Notes under the pieces: generated by a model
Database searches by the model: none
What the model saw: the letters and a program-made list of their open reading frames with translations, nothing else
What the model was told of the DNA's origin: nothing
Assembly: GCA_029052265.1 (NCBI GenBank)
Contig: JAIDJJ010000029.1
Span: 1 to 6,241, forward strand
Reading direction: 5' to 3'
From: Muribaculaceae bacterium
GTDB lineage: Bacteria; Bacteroidota; Bacteroidia; Bacteroidales; Muribaculaceae
DNA length: 6,241 nt
Translations under genes and position numbers: made by a program
Shown here: positions 1 through 6,241 of the stretch, in pieces
Numbering within the stretch: position 1 is the stretch's first letter
Layout: each line of letters begins with the position of its first letter

Positions 1-1
1 G

Positions 2-916
2 CGTACACGCCTCGAAGAGACATGTGCCAAGATTGCAGCTTCCGATGCTCCTGAAAGCTTCAAGGCAGCGGCAGCCGCATGGCTTGAGGTGCGTGAAGAT
101 GCCGCTCTTTCCCGTGAGAAAGGCGCCGCCTTCCTTGCAGAGGCAGAGAAGGGTGCGGAGGCAGGATGCGAGGTTTCCCGTCAGATTGTTGAGCTCGCCC
201 ATTATCTTCCCAAGAGAAGCCACTGGATCATCGGTGGTGACGGTGCAAGCTACGATATAGGTTTCGGTGGTCTTGACCATGTGATTGCATCAGGCAAGAA
301 TGTTAATATCCTCGTTCTCGATACAGAGGTTTATTCTAACACCGGTGGTCAGTCATCCAAGTCTACTCCTATCGCGGCTATCGCCAAATTTGCTGCCGCA
401 GGTAAGCGCATCCGTAAGAAAGACCTTGGTCTGATCGCCACCACATATGGCTATGTATACGTGGCTCAGGTGGCAATGGGTGCCGACAATGCACAGACCC
501 TTAAGGCTATCCGTGAGGCAGAGGCATACGACGGTCCGTCATTGATCATCGCTTACTCTCCCTGTATCAACCATGGTCTCAAGGCAGGCATGGGACGTGC
601 GCAGGAAGAGGAGAGAAAGGCTGTGGAATGCGGTTACTGGCATCTCTGGCGTTACAATCCTGCTCTTGAGGCAGAGGGTCAGAATCCGTTCTCGCTCGAT
701 AGCAAGGAGCCGGATTGGAGCAAGTTTAACGACTTCCTGAAAGGTGAGGTGCGTTTCGCATCGCTCTTCAAGATGCAGCCTGCAGCTGCTGAAGAGCTCT
801 TCCAGGCAGCTCAGGACAATGCCCGCTGGCGTTACAACAACTACAAGCGTCTTTCTCAGCAGAACTGGGGTCAGGATCCTGAACTGAGCAAGACAGAAGA
901 GGATCTTCGCAAGTAA
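2..916 (+). CDS. nifJ: Pyruvate:ferredoxin (flavodoxin) oxidoreductase, C-terminal part (5' end outside window)
   Basis: The enzyme oxidatively decarboxylates pyruvate with CoA to acetyl-CoA and CO2 in the cytoplasm, passing electrons to ferredoxin or flavodoxin. The frame is open from the window edge, so the 304 residues seen are about the last quarter of a protein usually near 1,180 residues; the GTG at 89 is an internal valine, not a start. The thiamine diphosphate-binding domain is clear: a GGDG motif at 233-244 followed by YDIGFGGLDHV, then DTEVYSNTGGQ at 320-352 with the Asn (338) and Gly residues that bind Mg2+-diphosphate in this family. The Cys in SPCINHG (codon 563-565) matches the fourth ligand of the proximal [4Fe-4S] cluster known from the Desulfovibrio africanus enzyme. 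The C-terminus ends normally at TAA, followed by a strong terminator. The 2-oxoacid substrate is inferred from family resemblance; the N-terminal domains that would confirm it are not in the window. Confidence 0.96.
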   Translation, partial: RTRLEETCAKIAASDAPESFKAAAAAWLEVREDAALSREKGAAFLAEAEKGAEAGCEVSRQIVELAHYLPKRSHWIIGGDGASYDIGFGGLDHVIASGKNVNILVLDTEVYSNTGGQSSKSTPIAAIAKFAAAGKRIRKKDLGLIATTYGYVYVAQVAMGADNAQTLKAIREAEAYDGPSLIIAYSPCINHGLKAGMGRAQEEERKAVECGYWHLWRYNPALEAEGQNPFSLDSKEPDWSKFNDFLKGEVRFASLFKMQPAAAEELFQAAQDNARWRYNNYKRLSQQNWGQDPELSKTEEDLRK

Positions 917-941
917 GATTTAAGTATAAAATACCTTTGAT

Positions 942-978
942 AAGAAGAGGAGTGTGCAGGCATTCCTCTTCTTTTTTT
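942..978 (+). terminator. Rho-independent terminator of nifJ
   Basis: A 13-bp stem (arm 942-954 with arm 961-973, one G-U pair) closes a 6-base loop and runs into seven Ts at 972-978. It lies 25 bases after the nifJ stop codon and 10 bases before the end of the convergent AraC gene. On the minus strand the hairpin is followed by only a short T stretch, so it should act mainly on nifJ transcripts. Confidence 0.9.
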
Positions 979-987
979 GGACGGCGG

Positions 988-1842
988 CTATTGCCTGTCA
1001 TTGAAACTCTGACGGAATTGTTGGGGACTTTTCCCGATATGCCTTTTGAAAAGTCTTGTGAAATAAGATGCATCGTCATAGCCCAAAGAATAGGCTATTT
1101 CGCTGACAGGAACAGATTCTGTGGCGAGAGCCATTTTTGCCCTCATCATTTTTTTGTAGATAATGAATTGGGCGGGAGTCATACCTATCTCTTTTTTGAA
1201 CAGCCGAATGAAATGGTTGGTAGACATGCATGCCACGCGTGCTGTTTCATCCACCGTCAGCGGATGGTTCATTCTGTTGTTTATGTATTTAAGTGCATGT
1301 TTAATTCTATGGTCGTCTGCCATATGTTTCAAGGTTGCATTTTTAATAAAGAGGCTTAAAAAATGCATTACAGCCCCCATAGATTCCATTCTTTCATGCA
1401 ACGGGCGCGATCGGTTGAAGCGCACCTGTTCGATGAGGGAGTTGTCATTGTCATATGTCTTAGGGTCGGGACATTTCAACGCCAGTGTAGAGTTTTGGCG
1501 ACACAACATTTCAAACATCTCTTTTTCAAAATCAGATCCTTCCGTCTCAACCGGAAATTCATGGCTTTCTATTATGGACTCGCCTGTTGTTGCGTCCTCA
1601 TAAATGTGTATGTAGAAATGATTGAACACTCCGTCGCAGAAATCGGAATGTTCGGTGAAAGCCGGTATCATATACATTTTACCGGGCGACATCCGATAGT
1701 CTTTCCCTCCAATACTGACTATGCCTTCACCTTCAGTGACATAATATATCCTTGTGAATGGGCTGTTGATATTTTCAAAATTCCAATCCGAGTCGTGGAA
1801 AGCATGCCCGACATTGAGAATTAAAAAATTATTTATGTTCAT
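988..1842 (-). CDS. AraC-family transcriptional regulator with N-terminal cupin-like sensor domain
   Basis: The protein is 284 residues, a normal length for two-domain AraC regulators. Residues about 20-100 fit the AraC-type cupin ligand-binding fold (IYYVTEGEG, then GGKDYRMSPGKMYMIPAFTEHS, where the glycine/proline turn and histidine are typical). Residues about 178-276 are the double helix-turn-helix DNA-binding domain: the first around LTVDETARVACMSTNHFIRLF, ending KEIGMTPAQF, and the second around PVSEIAYSLGYDDASYFTRLF, ending KRHIGKSPQQF. The ATG at 1842 is the first in-frame start that gives a full sensor domain; the stop is TAG. It is divergent from the GH29 fucosidase gene with 198 bases between the starts, so it probably controls that gene and possibly itself in response to a sugar. 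The effector cannot be read from sequence. There is no membrane segment, so it is a cytoplasmic one-component regulator, not a hybrid two-component system. Confidence 0.93.
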   Translation of the reverse strand: MNINNFLILNVGHAFHDSDWNFENINSPFTRIYYVTEGEGIVSIGGKDYRMSPGKMYMIPAFTEHSDFCDGVFNHFYIHIYEDATTGESIIESHEFPVETEGSDFEKEMFEMLCRQNSTLALKCPDPKTYDNDNSLIEQVRFNRSRPLHERMESMGAVMHFLSLFIKNATLKHMADDHRIKHALKYINNRMNHPLTVDETARVACMSTNHFIRLFKKEIGMTPAQFIIYKKMMRAKMALATESVPVSEIAYSLGYDDASYFTRLFKRHIGKSPQQFRQSFNDRQ

Positions 1843-1942
1843 GTGGTTTATTGTCAGGATTATATAGCCGTTTTTGCTGAAATAAATTTTAAGGAGAGAG
1901 ACTTTTGTATAAGACCGGAATTTTTCGATGTGGTGAAAATGT

Positions 1943-1969
1943 GCTATTTATTGTTTATATAATAATAGC
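1943..1969. promoter_or_regulatory. Imperfect inverted repeat, candidate operator upstream of the fucosidase promoter
   Basis: GCTATTTATT at 1943-1952 and AATAATAGC at 1961-1969 are reverse complements except for one extra base, separated by an 8-base AT-rich spacer. The repeat ends 19 bases before the candidate -7 element and so overlaps the expected -33 region. This is a plausible place for a regulator to bind, for example the divergent AraC protein. AraC proteins more often use direct repeats, and AT-rich DNA yields such pairs by chance, so this is tentative. Confidence 0.25.
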
Positions 1970-1988
1970 CCCGGTATTTATATATGAT

Positions 1989-1996
1989 TAATTTTG
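1989..1996 (+). promoter_or_regulatory. Candidate Bacteroidota promoter -7 element (TAATTTTG) for the fucosidase gene
   Basis: TAATTTTG matches the TAnnTTTG -7 consensus of the primary sigma factor of Bacteroidota exactly. It lies 44 bases before the GTG start, giving an AT-rich leader of roughly 35-40 bases. No good TTG-type -33 element is found at the usual distance, which would suit a promoter that needs an activator. This is sequence matching only. Confidence 0.5.
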
Positions 1997-2040
1997 CAAA
2001 AAAAGTTTAATTTACCCATCATTAAACAATATAACCTGAC

Positions 2041-3681
2041 GTGAGACATTTACAATACTTATTGGTTGCCGCCGCAGCAATACCGTTTTGCGGAATGGCA
2101 CAGGACTATCAAGTGAAAGTATCCGAAGCAAACGAACCGATGATGACCGGGAAATATGAGGCGACCTGGGAATCTCTTTCACAATATGAAGTGCCCGAGT
2201 GGTTCAGAGATGCCAAATTCGGTATCTGGGCGCATTGGGGACCGCAGTGTGTGGAAGGAAGCGGGGACTGGATGGCACGTTCGCTTTACATAGAAGGATC
2301 GCGGGAATATAAACATCATGTCGAAAACTACGGGCATCCTTCTGAGTTTGGATTTAAAGATATCCTTCCCTTATTCAAAGCGGAGAAGTGGGATCCGGAT
2401 TATCTTGTAGGTCTTTATAAGAAGATCGGGGCAAAGTACTTTTTTGTATTGGGCAACCATCATGACAACTATGATCTTTGGGACAGTAAATATCAGGAAT
2501 GGAATTCTCAAAATATCGGACCGGAAAAGGATATCCTTGCCGGGTGGGCGGAAGCGTGCAGGAAGCATGACATCCCTTTTGGAATAAGCCTTCATGCCGA
2601 CCATGCGTGGAGTTGGTATGAGCCGTCAAGAAGATATGACCGCAACGGAGACAAGGCGGGGGTCCCTTATGACGGGCGTCTGACAAAGGATGATGGCAAA
2701 GGGAAATGGTGGGAAGGACTGGATCCTCAGAAACTTTATGCTCAGGATCATCCTGAAAGCTATGGGTCGTGGAGCGACGGCATGATCCACAGACAATGGG
2801 CGTGGGGCAACGGGGTTGCGTTGCCGAGTGCAGAGTATTGCACCAATTTCTATGACCGCACGCTTGATGTGATCAACAGGTATAATCCGGATCTTCTTTA
2901 TTTTGACGTGACAGGCGTTCCGTTTTATCCGGTGAGCGATGCAGGCTTGAAAATTGCCGCCCATTTCTACAACCACAATCTGGCTTATAAAAAGGATGGT
3001 TTTTCGGCAGTCATGTTCGGAAAGATTCTGACAGAAGAACAGAAATCGGCACTTGTCTGGGATGTGGAGCGCGGAGCACCCAATAAGATAAATGACCAAC
3101 CGTGGCAGACATGTACCTGTATAGGGGGATGGCATTATAATGATGAGATTTATAGGAACGGGTGGTATAAGTCGGCGGCGCAGGTGATAAAGATGCTTGC
3201 GGACGTTGTAAGTAAAAACGGAAACCTTCTTTTGAGCATCCCGTTGCGTGCGGACGGCACATTTGACGAGAAAGAGGAAGAGATTATAAACGGGATAGGG
3301 GAGTGGATGTCGGTCAATGGAGAGGCTATCTATTCCACCCGTCCGTGGCATATATTCGGAGAGGGTCCGATAGCTGATTCCGACATAAAACTCAATGCCC
3401 AGGGATTTAACGAGGGTGCATATACAGAAGCCACTTCAAAGGAGATACGTTTCACACGTACTTCAAAACATCTTTATGCAATCTCCCTGGCATGGCCTGA
3501 AGACGGCATGATCACAGTCAGGTCTCTTTCGGAAGGGTCGGAACTTTATGATAAAAAAATAAGAAGTGTAGAACTCCTGGGATATGGGAAAGTGAAATTC
3601 ACCCGCGATTCCGACGGGCTTAAAGTTTTGCTTCCGGAAAAAGCATCCAGATCTGTAGCACCTGTGTTGCGGATAAGATAA
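2041..3681 (+). CDS. Secreted GH29 alpha-L-fucosidase
   Basis: A retaining glycoside hydrolase expected to release terminal alpha-L-fucose from glycans. Residues 1-20 form a signal peptide (basic start, hydrophobic LLVAAAAIPF, GMA|QD cleavage site); the Cys at 17 does not sit in a lipobox, so a periplasmic or exported soluble protein is likelier than a lipoprotein. The GH29 barrel spans about 45-440: WFRDAKFGIWAHWGP (54-68), GNHHDNYDLWDSKY (138-151), and LLYFDVTG (285-292) with Asp289 as the probable nucleophile. Glu343 in DVERG is the best acid/base candidate; PWQTCTCIG (354-362), GNLLLSIPLRADGT (394-407) and VNGEAIYSTRPW (425-436) follow. Residues about 450-546 fit the C-terminal beta-sandwich. 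The length of 546 is normal. The start is GTG: an in-frame stop at 2032-2034 excludes an earlier start, and the next ATG (2095) would remove the signal peptide. The divergent AraC gene probably regulates it. Linkage specificity is unknown. Confidence 0.94.
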   Translation: MRHLQYLLVAAAAIPFCGMAQDYQVKVSEANEPMMTGKYEATWESLSQYEVPEWFRDAKFGIWAHWGPQCVEGSGDWMARSLYIEGSREYKHHVENYGHPSEFGFKDILPLFKAEKWDPDYLVGLYKKIGAKYFFVLGNHHDNYDLWDSKYQEWNSQNIGPEKDILAGWAEACRKHDIPFGISLHADHAWSWYEPSRRYDRNGDKAGVPYDGRLTKDDGKGKWWEGLDPQKLYAQDHPESYGSWSDGMIHRQWAWGNGVALPSAEYCTNFYDRTLDVINRYNPDLLYFDVTGVPFYPVSDAGLKIAAHFYNHNLAYKKDGFSAVMFGKILTEEQKSALVWDVERGAPNKINDQPWQTCTCIGGWHYNDEIYRNGWYKSAAQVIKMLADVVSKNGNLLLSIPLRADGTFDEKEEEIINGIGEWMSVNGEAIYSTRPWHIFGEGPIADSDIKLNAQGFNEGAYTEATSKEIRFTRTSKHLYAISLAWPEDGMITVRSLSEGSELYDKKIRSVELLGYGKVKFTRDSDGLKVLLPEKASRSVAPVLRIR

Positions 3682-3745
3682 CCCGGTAGAATAAAGGATA
3701 TCAGGTCAATTGAGAGCTCCGGTTCATCAGGCTATTCTTCTGCGA

Positions 3746-3798
3746 TGTATCCGTAAAATTTGAAACGGTGAATTTCTGTGTATCCGTAGAATTTAAAT
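3746..3798 (+). repeat. Imperfect tandem-like direct repeat (two 20-base copies, 33-base period)
   Basis: Copy 1, TGTATCCGTAAAATTTGAAA at 3746-3765, and copy 2, TGTATCCGTAGAATTTAAAT at 3779-3798, match at 17 of 20 positions. Both lie in the 3' intergenic region of the fucosidase gene. The TGTATCCGT core is reminiscent of dispersed intergenic repeats seen in Bacteroidota genomes, but that link is from general impression and would need a genome search. Confidence 0.5.
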
Positions 3799-3822
3799 TG
3801 CGTTCAATTGATACTCTTGTTT

Positions 3823-3851
3823 ATTCAACTTTCGCTTACGAAAAGTTGAAT
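3823..3851. repeat. Hairpin-forming inverted repeat
   Basis: ATTCAACTTTCG (3823-3834) pairs with CGAAAAGTTGAAT (3839-3851) over 12 base pairs with one bulged A and a CTTA loop. It is not followed by a T run on either strand, so it is not an obvious terminator by itself. It sits seven bases before the terminator stem and could protect the 3' end of the fucosidase mRNA or be a dispersed repeat. Confidence 0.6.
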
Positions 3852-3858
3852 CCAAATT

Positions 3859-3905
3859 AAAAAGATCGCAACTGATTGAATAGTTTTATCAGTTGCGATC
3901 TTTTT
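3859..3905. terminator. Bidirectional Rho-independent terminator between fucosidase and nhaD
   Basis: A perfect 18-bp stem pairs 3859-3876 with 3888-3905 around an 11-base loop. The left arm begins with five As and the right arm ends with five Ts, so each strand presents a GC-containing stem followed by a U run. It can therefore end the fucosidase transcript on the plus strand and the nhaD transcript on the minus strand, which suits its position between convergent genes. Confidence 0.88.
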
Positions 3906-4007
3906 GTTTGAGGAATATAGCGAGGAGACGATTTCAGGATGATCAACCTTTATTTACATGTAAGGCGACTCAGTATGGTGGCAGTATATGCCTGTCAGAC
4001 CTGATGA

Positions 4008-5344
4008 TCAGAGAGAGAGAAAGAGGGTTTCAAGCCAGATTACTGCCATACCGGAAATGTATCCTATGAAAGCAAGCCATGTGATTCTTTTCAGATACCA
4101 CATGAAAGGTATTTTTTCAATACCCATTGCCACGACACCGGCAGCAGAACCAATAATCAACATGCTGCCACCCACTCCGGCGCAGAATGTAAGAAGATGC
4201 CAGAACAGTCCGTCTTCGATAAATAGCGATGTATATGCGGGATCCGCCGATGCTGCAATCAGTGCGTCGTTTGCTACGGGATACATTTCCATACATGCCG
4301 CCACAAGAGGAACATTGTCCACTATTGACGACAAGACACCGATGATGCCATTTATTGCGTAGACATTATGGAATGTGTCGTTGAGCCATGATGCGAGTTC
4401 TCCGAGAATTCCTGCCTGGCTGAGAGCGGAAACCGCCATAAGGATTCCGAGGAAGAAGAGAATTGTCGACATATCGATGTTGCGCATCACTTGAGAAATA
4501 CGTCCCTCTATTTTTCCGTCAAGGCGATAATGATGTACAAGTATTTCTGTCATCAGCCAAAGTATACCGAGCGAAAGCAGGATTCCCATATACGGGGCGA
4601 GATGAGTGGTCGCCTTGAATACCGGAACGAAAAGAAGACCGGCGATTCCGCACCAAAGGACGAGCCTTGAAAGGTTAGGGTGTTCTTTGGAAAGATCGTA
4701 CCCGATACGTGAGTCCTGATGATTGCGCGGCTCCATCGGGGCGGCGGGTATCATTCTGCTTGCTATGAAAACCGGAATCACCACCGACACAAGCGAGGGG
4801 ACAAGGAGGTTGACAATCAGATCGACGGATGATACATAGTTTTTCATCCATAACATGATGGTAGTGATGTCGCCGATAGGAGACAGGCACCGCCGGCATT
4901 TGCAGCAAGCACAATAATGCAGGCGAAAGTCCATCGTTCCTTCTGGTCGCTAAGCATCCTGCGTAACATCATGACCATTATTATGGTGGTGGTCATGTTG
5001 TCGAGTACCGCAGAGAGGAAAAACGCCACGAAAGCGAGAATCCACATAAGGTTACGTTTGTTAGATGCTTGAATCTTGTCGATAAGGATCTTGAAGCCGC
5101 CGTAACGGTCAATAAGTTCCACGATAGTCATTGCCCCGATAAGGAAAACGACTATCTCGCAAGTGTCGCCCAAAGCTTCCACCATTTCAGTGGAAATATT
5201 GGGGTCATGGCTGCATAGAGAGTAAACCGCCCATAGCAATGCGCACATTATCAGCGCGAATGTGGCTTTGTTCACTCCGAGAACATGCTCGGAGGCTATC
5301 AATAGATAGCCGACGATGAAGATGATAAGAAGTGTGGTAATCAT
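4008..5344 (-). pseudogene. nhaD: NhaD-type Na+/H+ antiporter, interrupted by a frameshift
   Basis: NhaD proteins are inner-membrane exchangers that expel Na+ for H+. The gene is split between two frames: the first (ATG at 5344, open to 4844) encodes residues 1-153 and the second carries the rest from 4883 to the TGA at 4008. The first half has the family's opening membrane segments, FLIGAMTIVELIDRYGGF (67-84) and the FFLSAVLDNMTTT segment (108-120). The second half has SPIGDITTIMLW, LFFLGILMAVSAL, LSSIVDNVPLVAA, CAGVGGSMLIIGSAAGV and a final WYLKRITWLAFIGY segment. Restoring one base gives about 445 residues, a usual NhaD length. The break falls in the conserved AANAGGAWSPIGD motif, where the Trp codon has lost a G. 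As written, translation ends after 166 residues with a 13-residue wrong tail and no second DN-containing repeat, so no working antiporter is expected. A sequencing or assembly error is a real alternative, because both halves are otherwise intact. Confidence 0.88.
4880..4890 (-). other. nhaD: Frameshift site in nhaD (probable loss of one G in a TGG codon)
   Basis: On the minus strand the bases read GGT GCC TGT CTC C, giving G-A-C-L. Adding one G after the TG gives GGT GCC TGG TCT CCT ATC, or G-A-W-S-P-I, the expected family motif, and the second frame then continues unbroken for 291 residues. The missing base belongs next to position 4884. There is no long homopolymer here and no XXXYYYZ slippery heptamer, so programmed slippage is not supported. 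Confidence 0.85.
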
Positions 5345-5384
5345 GGGGTTGAAAAAAGGTATTATGGTTAATTGATATAGATGT

Positions 5385-6241
5385 TCAGAGTTTTGCCCTT
5401 ATGAACAGGGGTCGGTATGTGAGATGAGGAGACAGTAAGGACAGCAATTGACGGAGATCGTGAGCGGATGAGGCTCCTCCTCCTACGCCTGTGTGTCGCA
5501 GATGCAACAGAGTCTCGCGGGCGGAATCGAAATTGACAGACAGTTTTGACTCTTCCATCACCACATTGCTGAAGCATTCCCGCAGGTAGCGTTCCAGTTC
5601 ATCGCGGCTGCGGTAGACTAACCCGAACGGGGCTACATTTTTCAATTCCGCGAGATTCCCCGGCAGAAATGTCGAACATAGCAATGTCCCTCCGGGCTTC
5701 AGTACTTTTGCTGCATTATGAATGAAACTCCGGGGATTTACAAACCATTGAATGGCGGAAGCGGAGACAATGGCGTCAGCCGACGCGGGATGCATGTCTG
5801 CTTCCTGTGTCATCCAGTTTTCAGCGTCAGCGACTATGTATTCTTCCCTGTTGGCAACGCCGTATGGCTCCAGTTCATAAAGATCGACAAATGTCATGGC
5901 TGACGGATGGCATTTCTCTGCGATGATGCGTGAGAAAATACCCGTGCCCGACCCGATTTCTATCATTTTACCGATAACGGAGTCGTCGCACATCCCGGCA
6001 AGCCTTTCGGCAATCCGGCGTTGTGCATATGCCTGGCTGTCGTATGTCGGAACGGCTTTCCTGAATCTTTCCCCGATTTTTTTCTCTGTAGGAAGTGCGC
6101 CTTTGATCACTTGTGCCAGATTGATGTAATGTGCCCCTTCCACCACGACTGTTTCAGGATGGAATGGATTTTGTTCCCATGCCGAGAGCTGTGAACTTGC
6201 AGGAAAAATGAGATCGTCTGAAGAGATATATGCCCTTTGCC
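5385..6241 (-). CDS. bioC: Fused BioG (pimeloyl-ACP methyl esterase, C-terminal end) - BioC (malonyl-ACP O-methyltransferase)
   Basis: The frame is open to the window edge; 284 residues are seen and the 5' end lies outside. In-window residues 1-49 match the end of a BioG/DUF452 alpha/beta-hydrolase: YISSDDLIFPASSQLSAW carries the candidate catalytic Asp, and VEGAHY carries the candidate catalytic His (37). BioC begins near residue 52 with KKIGERFRKAVPTYD. Its SAM-binding motif IEIGSGTG is at 93-100, followed by VADAENW, SASAIQWFVNP, LKPGGTLLCSTF, the LRHTGV segment and the family's LTYRPLFI ending. BioC methylates the malonyl carboxyl on ACP so that fatty acid synthesis can build pimeloyl-ACP methyl ester; BioG removes the methyl group afterwards. 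The GTG at 6146 is not the start, since the esterase residues continue upstream without a stop. The nhaD start follows 40 bases after the TGA stop, with no terminator between. The nucleophile Ser of BioG would lie outside the window. Confidence 0.88.
   Translation of the reverse strand, partial: QRAYISSDDLIFPASSQLSAWEQNPFHPETVVVEGAHYINLAQVIKGALPTEKKIGERFRKAVPTYDSQAYAQRRIAERLAGMCDDSVIGKMIEIGSGTGIFSRIIAEKCHPSAMTFVDLYELEPYGVANREEYIVADAENWMTQEADMHPASADAIVSASAIQWFVNPRSFIHNAAKVLKPGGTLLCSTFLPGNLAELKNVAPFGLVYRSRDELERYLRECFSNVVMEESKLSVNFDSARETLLHLRHTGVGGGASSAHDLRQLLSLLSPHLTYRPLFIRAKL

Larger units (their letters stand above)
3682..4007. other. Gene-free region between fucosidase and nhaD
   Basis: These 326 bases separate two convergent genes. 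I find no convincing coding sequence. The region holds an imperfect direct repeat (3746-3798), a bulged hairpin (3823-3851) and a strong two-way terminator (3859-3905). The remaining 100 bases before the nhaD stop contain only a short palindrome TTACATGTAA at 3954-3963 and two copies of GATGATCA (3939-3946 and 4003-4010), neither of which I can assign a role. Confidence 0.7.

Noticed and set aside
768..1079. Open frame antisense to the end of nifJ and crossing its terminator
   Set aside because: It overlaps the nifJ C-terminus, the terminator hairpin and the end of the AraC gene, and resembles no known family.
937..1824. Plus-strand open frames inside the AraC gene
   Set aside because: They are shadows of a well-supported regulator on the minus strand, with Cys/His/Phe-rich non-protein-like composition.
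1915..1986. Two CCGG-anchored 16-base look-alikes (1915 and 1971) as direct operator repeats
   Set aside because: Only 12 of 16 positions match, mostly through A/T runs, and the 56-base spacing is not characteristic of AraC half-sites.
2041..2100. Lipoprotein signal with Cys17 in the fucosidase
   Set aside because: The residues before the Cys (I-P-F) do not form a lipobox, while GMA-Q gives a good signal peptidase I site.
2626..3351. Long open frame (241 codons) antisense to the fucosidase gene
   Set aside because: The translated sequence has no recognisable domain, is rich in Arg, Ile, Pro and His in the way of a shadow frame, and lies wholly over conserved GH29 active-site codons on the other strand.
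3954..3963. Palindrome TTACATGTAA
   Set aside because: A 10-base palindrome in AT-rich DNA is expected by chance, and it lies behind both convergent genes where no promoter is needed.
4844..4934. Two separate genes in overlapping frames at the nhaD break, or programmed frameshifting
   Set aside because: The halves are complementary parts of one family with no duplication, the motif is restored by one base, and there is no slippery heptamer or following pseudoknot that I can see.
6144..6146. GTG as the start codon of a free-standing BioC
   Set aside because: The frame continues upstream with BioG-like residues to the window edge, and the residues just after the GTG (EGAHY) belong to the esterase end rather than to BioC.

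Overview
The window looks like a chromosomal piece of a Bacteroidales (Bacteroidota) genome. The evidence is a pyruvate:ferredoxin oxidoreductase of the large single-chain type, a secreted GH29 fucosidase preceded by a perfect TAnnTTTG promoter element typical of this phylum, gene starts without a Shine-Dalgarno sequence, and a fused BioG-BioC biotin protein of a kind known in Bacteroides relatives. No rRNA, tRNA, insertion sequence, prophage gene or CRISPR array is visible.

Layout from left to right. (1) Positions 2-916, plus strand: the C-terminal quarter of pyruvate:ferredoxin/flavodoxin oxidoreductase, entering from outside the window and closed by a strong hairpin terminator at 942-978. 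(2) Positions 988-1842, minus strand: an AraC-family regulator with an N-terminal sensor domain. (3) A 198-base divergent spacer holding a candidate promoter and an inverted repeat. (4) Positions 2041-3681, plus strand: a secreted GH29 alpha-L-fucosidase that starts with GTG. (5) A 326-base gene-free region at 3682-4007 with an imperfect direct repeat, a hairpin, and a perfect 18-bp stem that can terminate transcription from both sides. (6) Positions 4008-5344, minus strand: an NhaD-type Na+/H+ antiporter gene broken by what looks like a single-base deletion inside its conserved GGAWSPIGD motif. (7) Positions 5385 to the window edge, minus strand: the end of a BioG esterase domain fused in frame to a complete BioC methyltransferase domain.

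The genes fall into three independent units. PFOR is central anaerobic metabolism (pyruvate to acetyl-CoA, CO2 and reduced ferredoxin). The AraC regulator and fucosidase form a divergent pair that probably responds to and removes terminal fucose from host or plant glycans; no SusC/SusD pair is in the window, so this does not look like a complete polysaccharide utilization locus. The bioGC-nhaD pair is co-directional with a 40-base gap. BioC and BioG together open and close the pimeloyl-ACP branch of biotin synthesis, while nhaD is a membrane ion antiporter with no obvious functional link.

I found no clearly new biological system. The points most worth a second look are the nhaD frameshift, the BioG-BioC fusion (which a simple start-codon search would truncate to BioC alone), and the self-contained AraC/fucosidase unit with its promoter-proximal inverted repeat.
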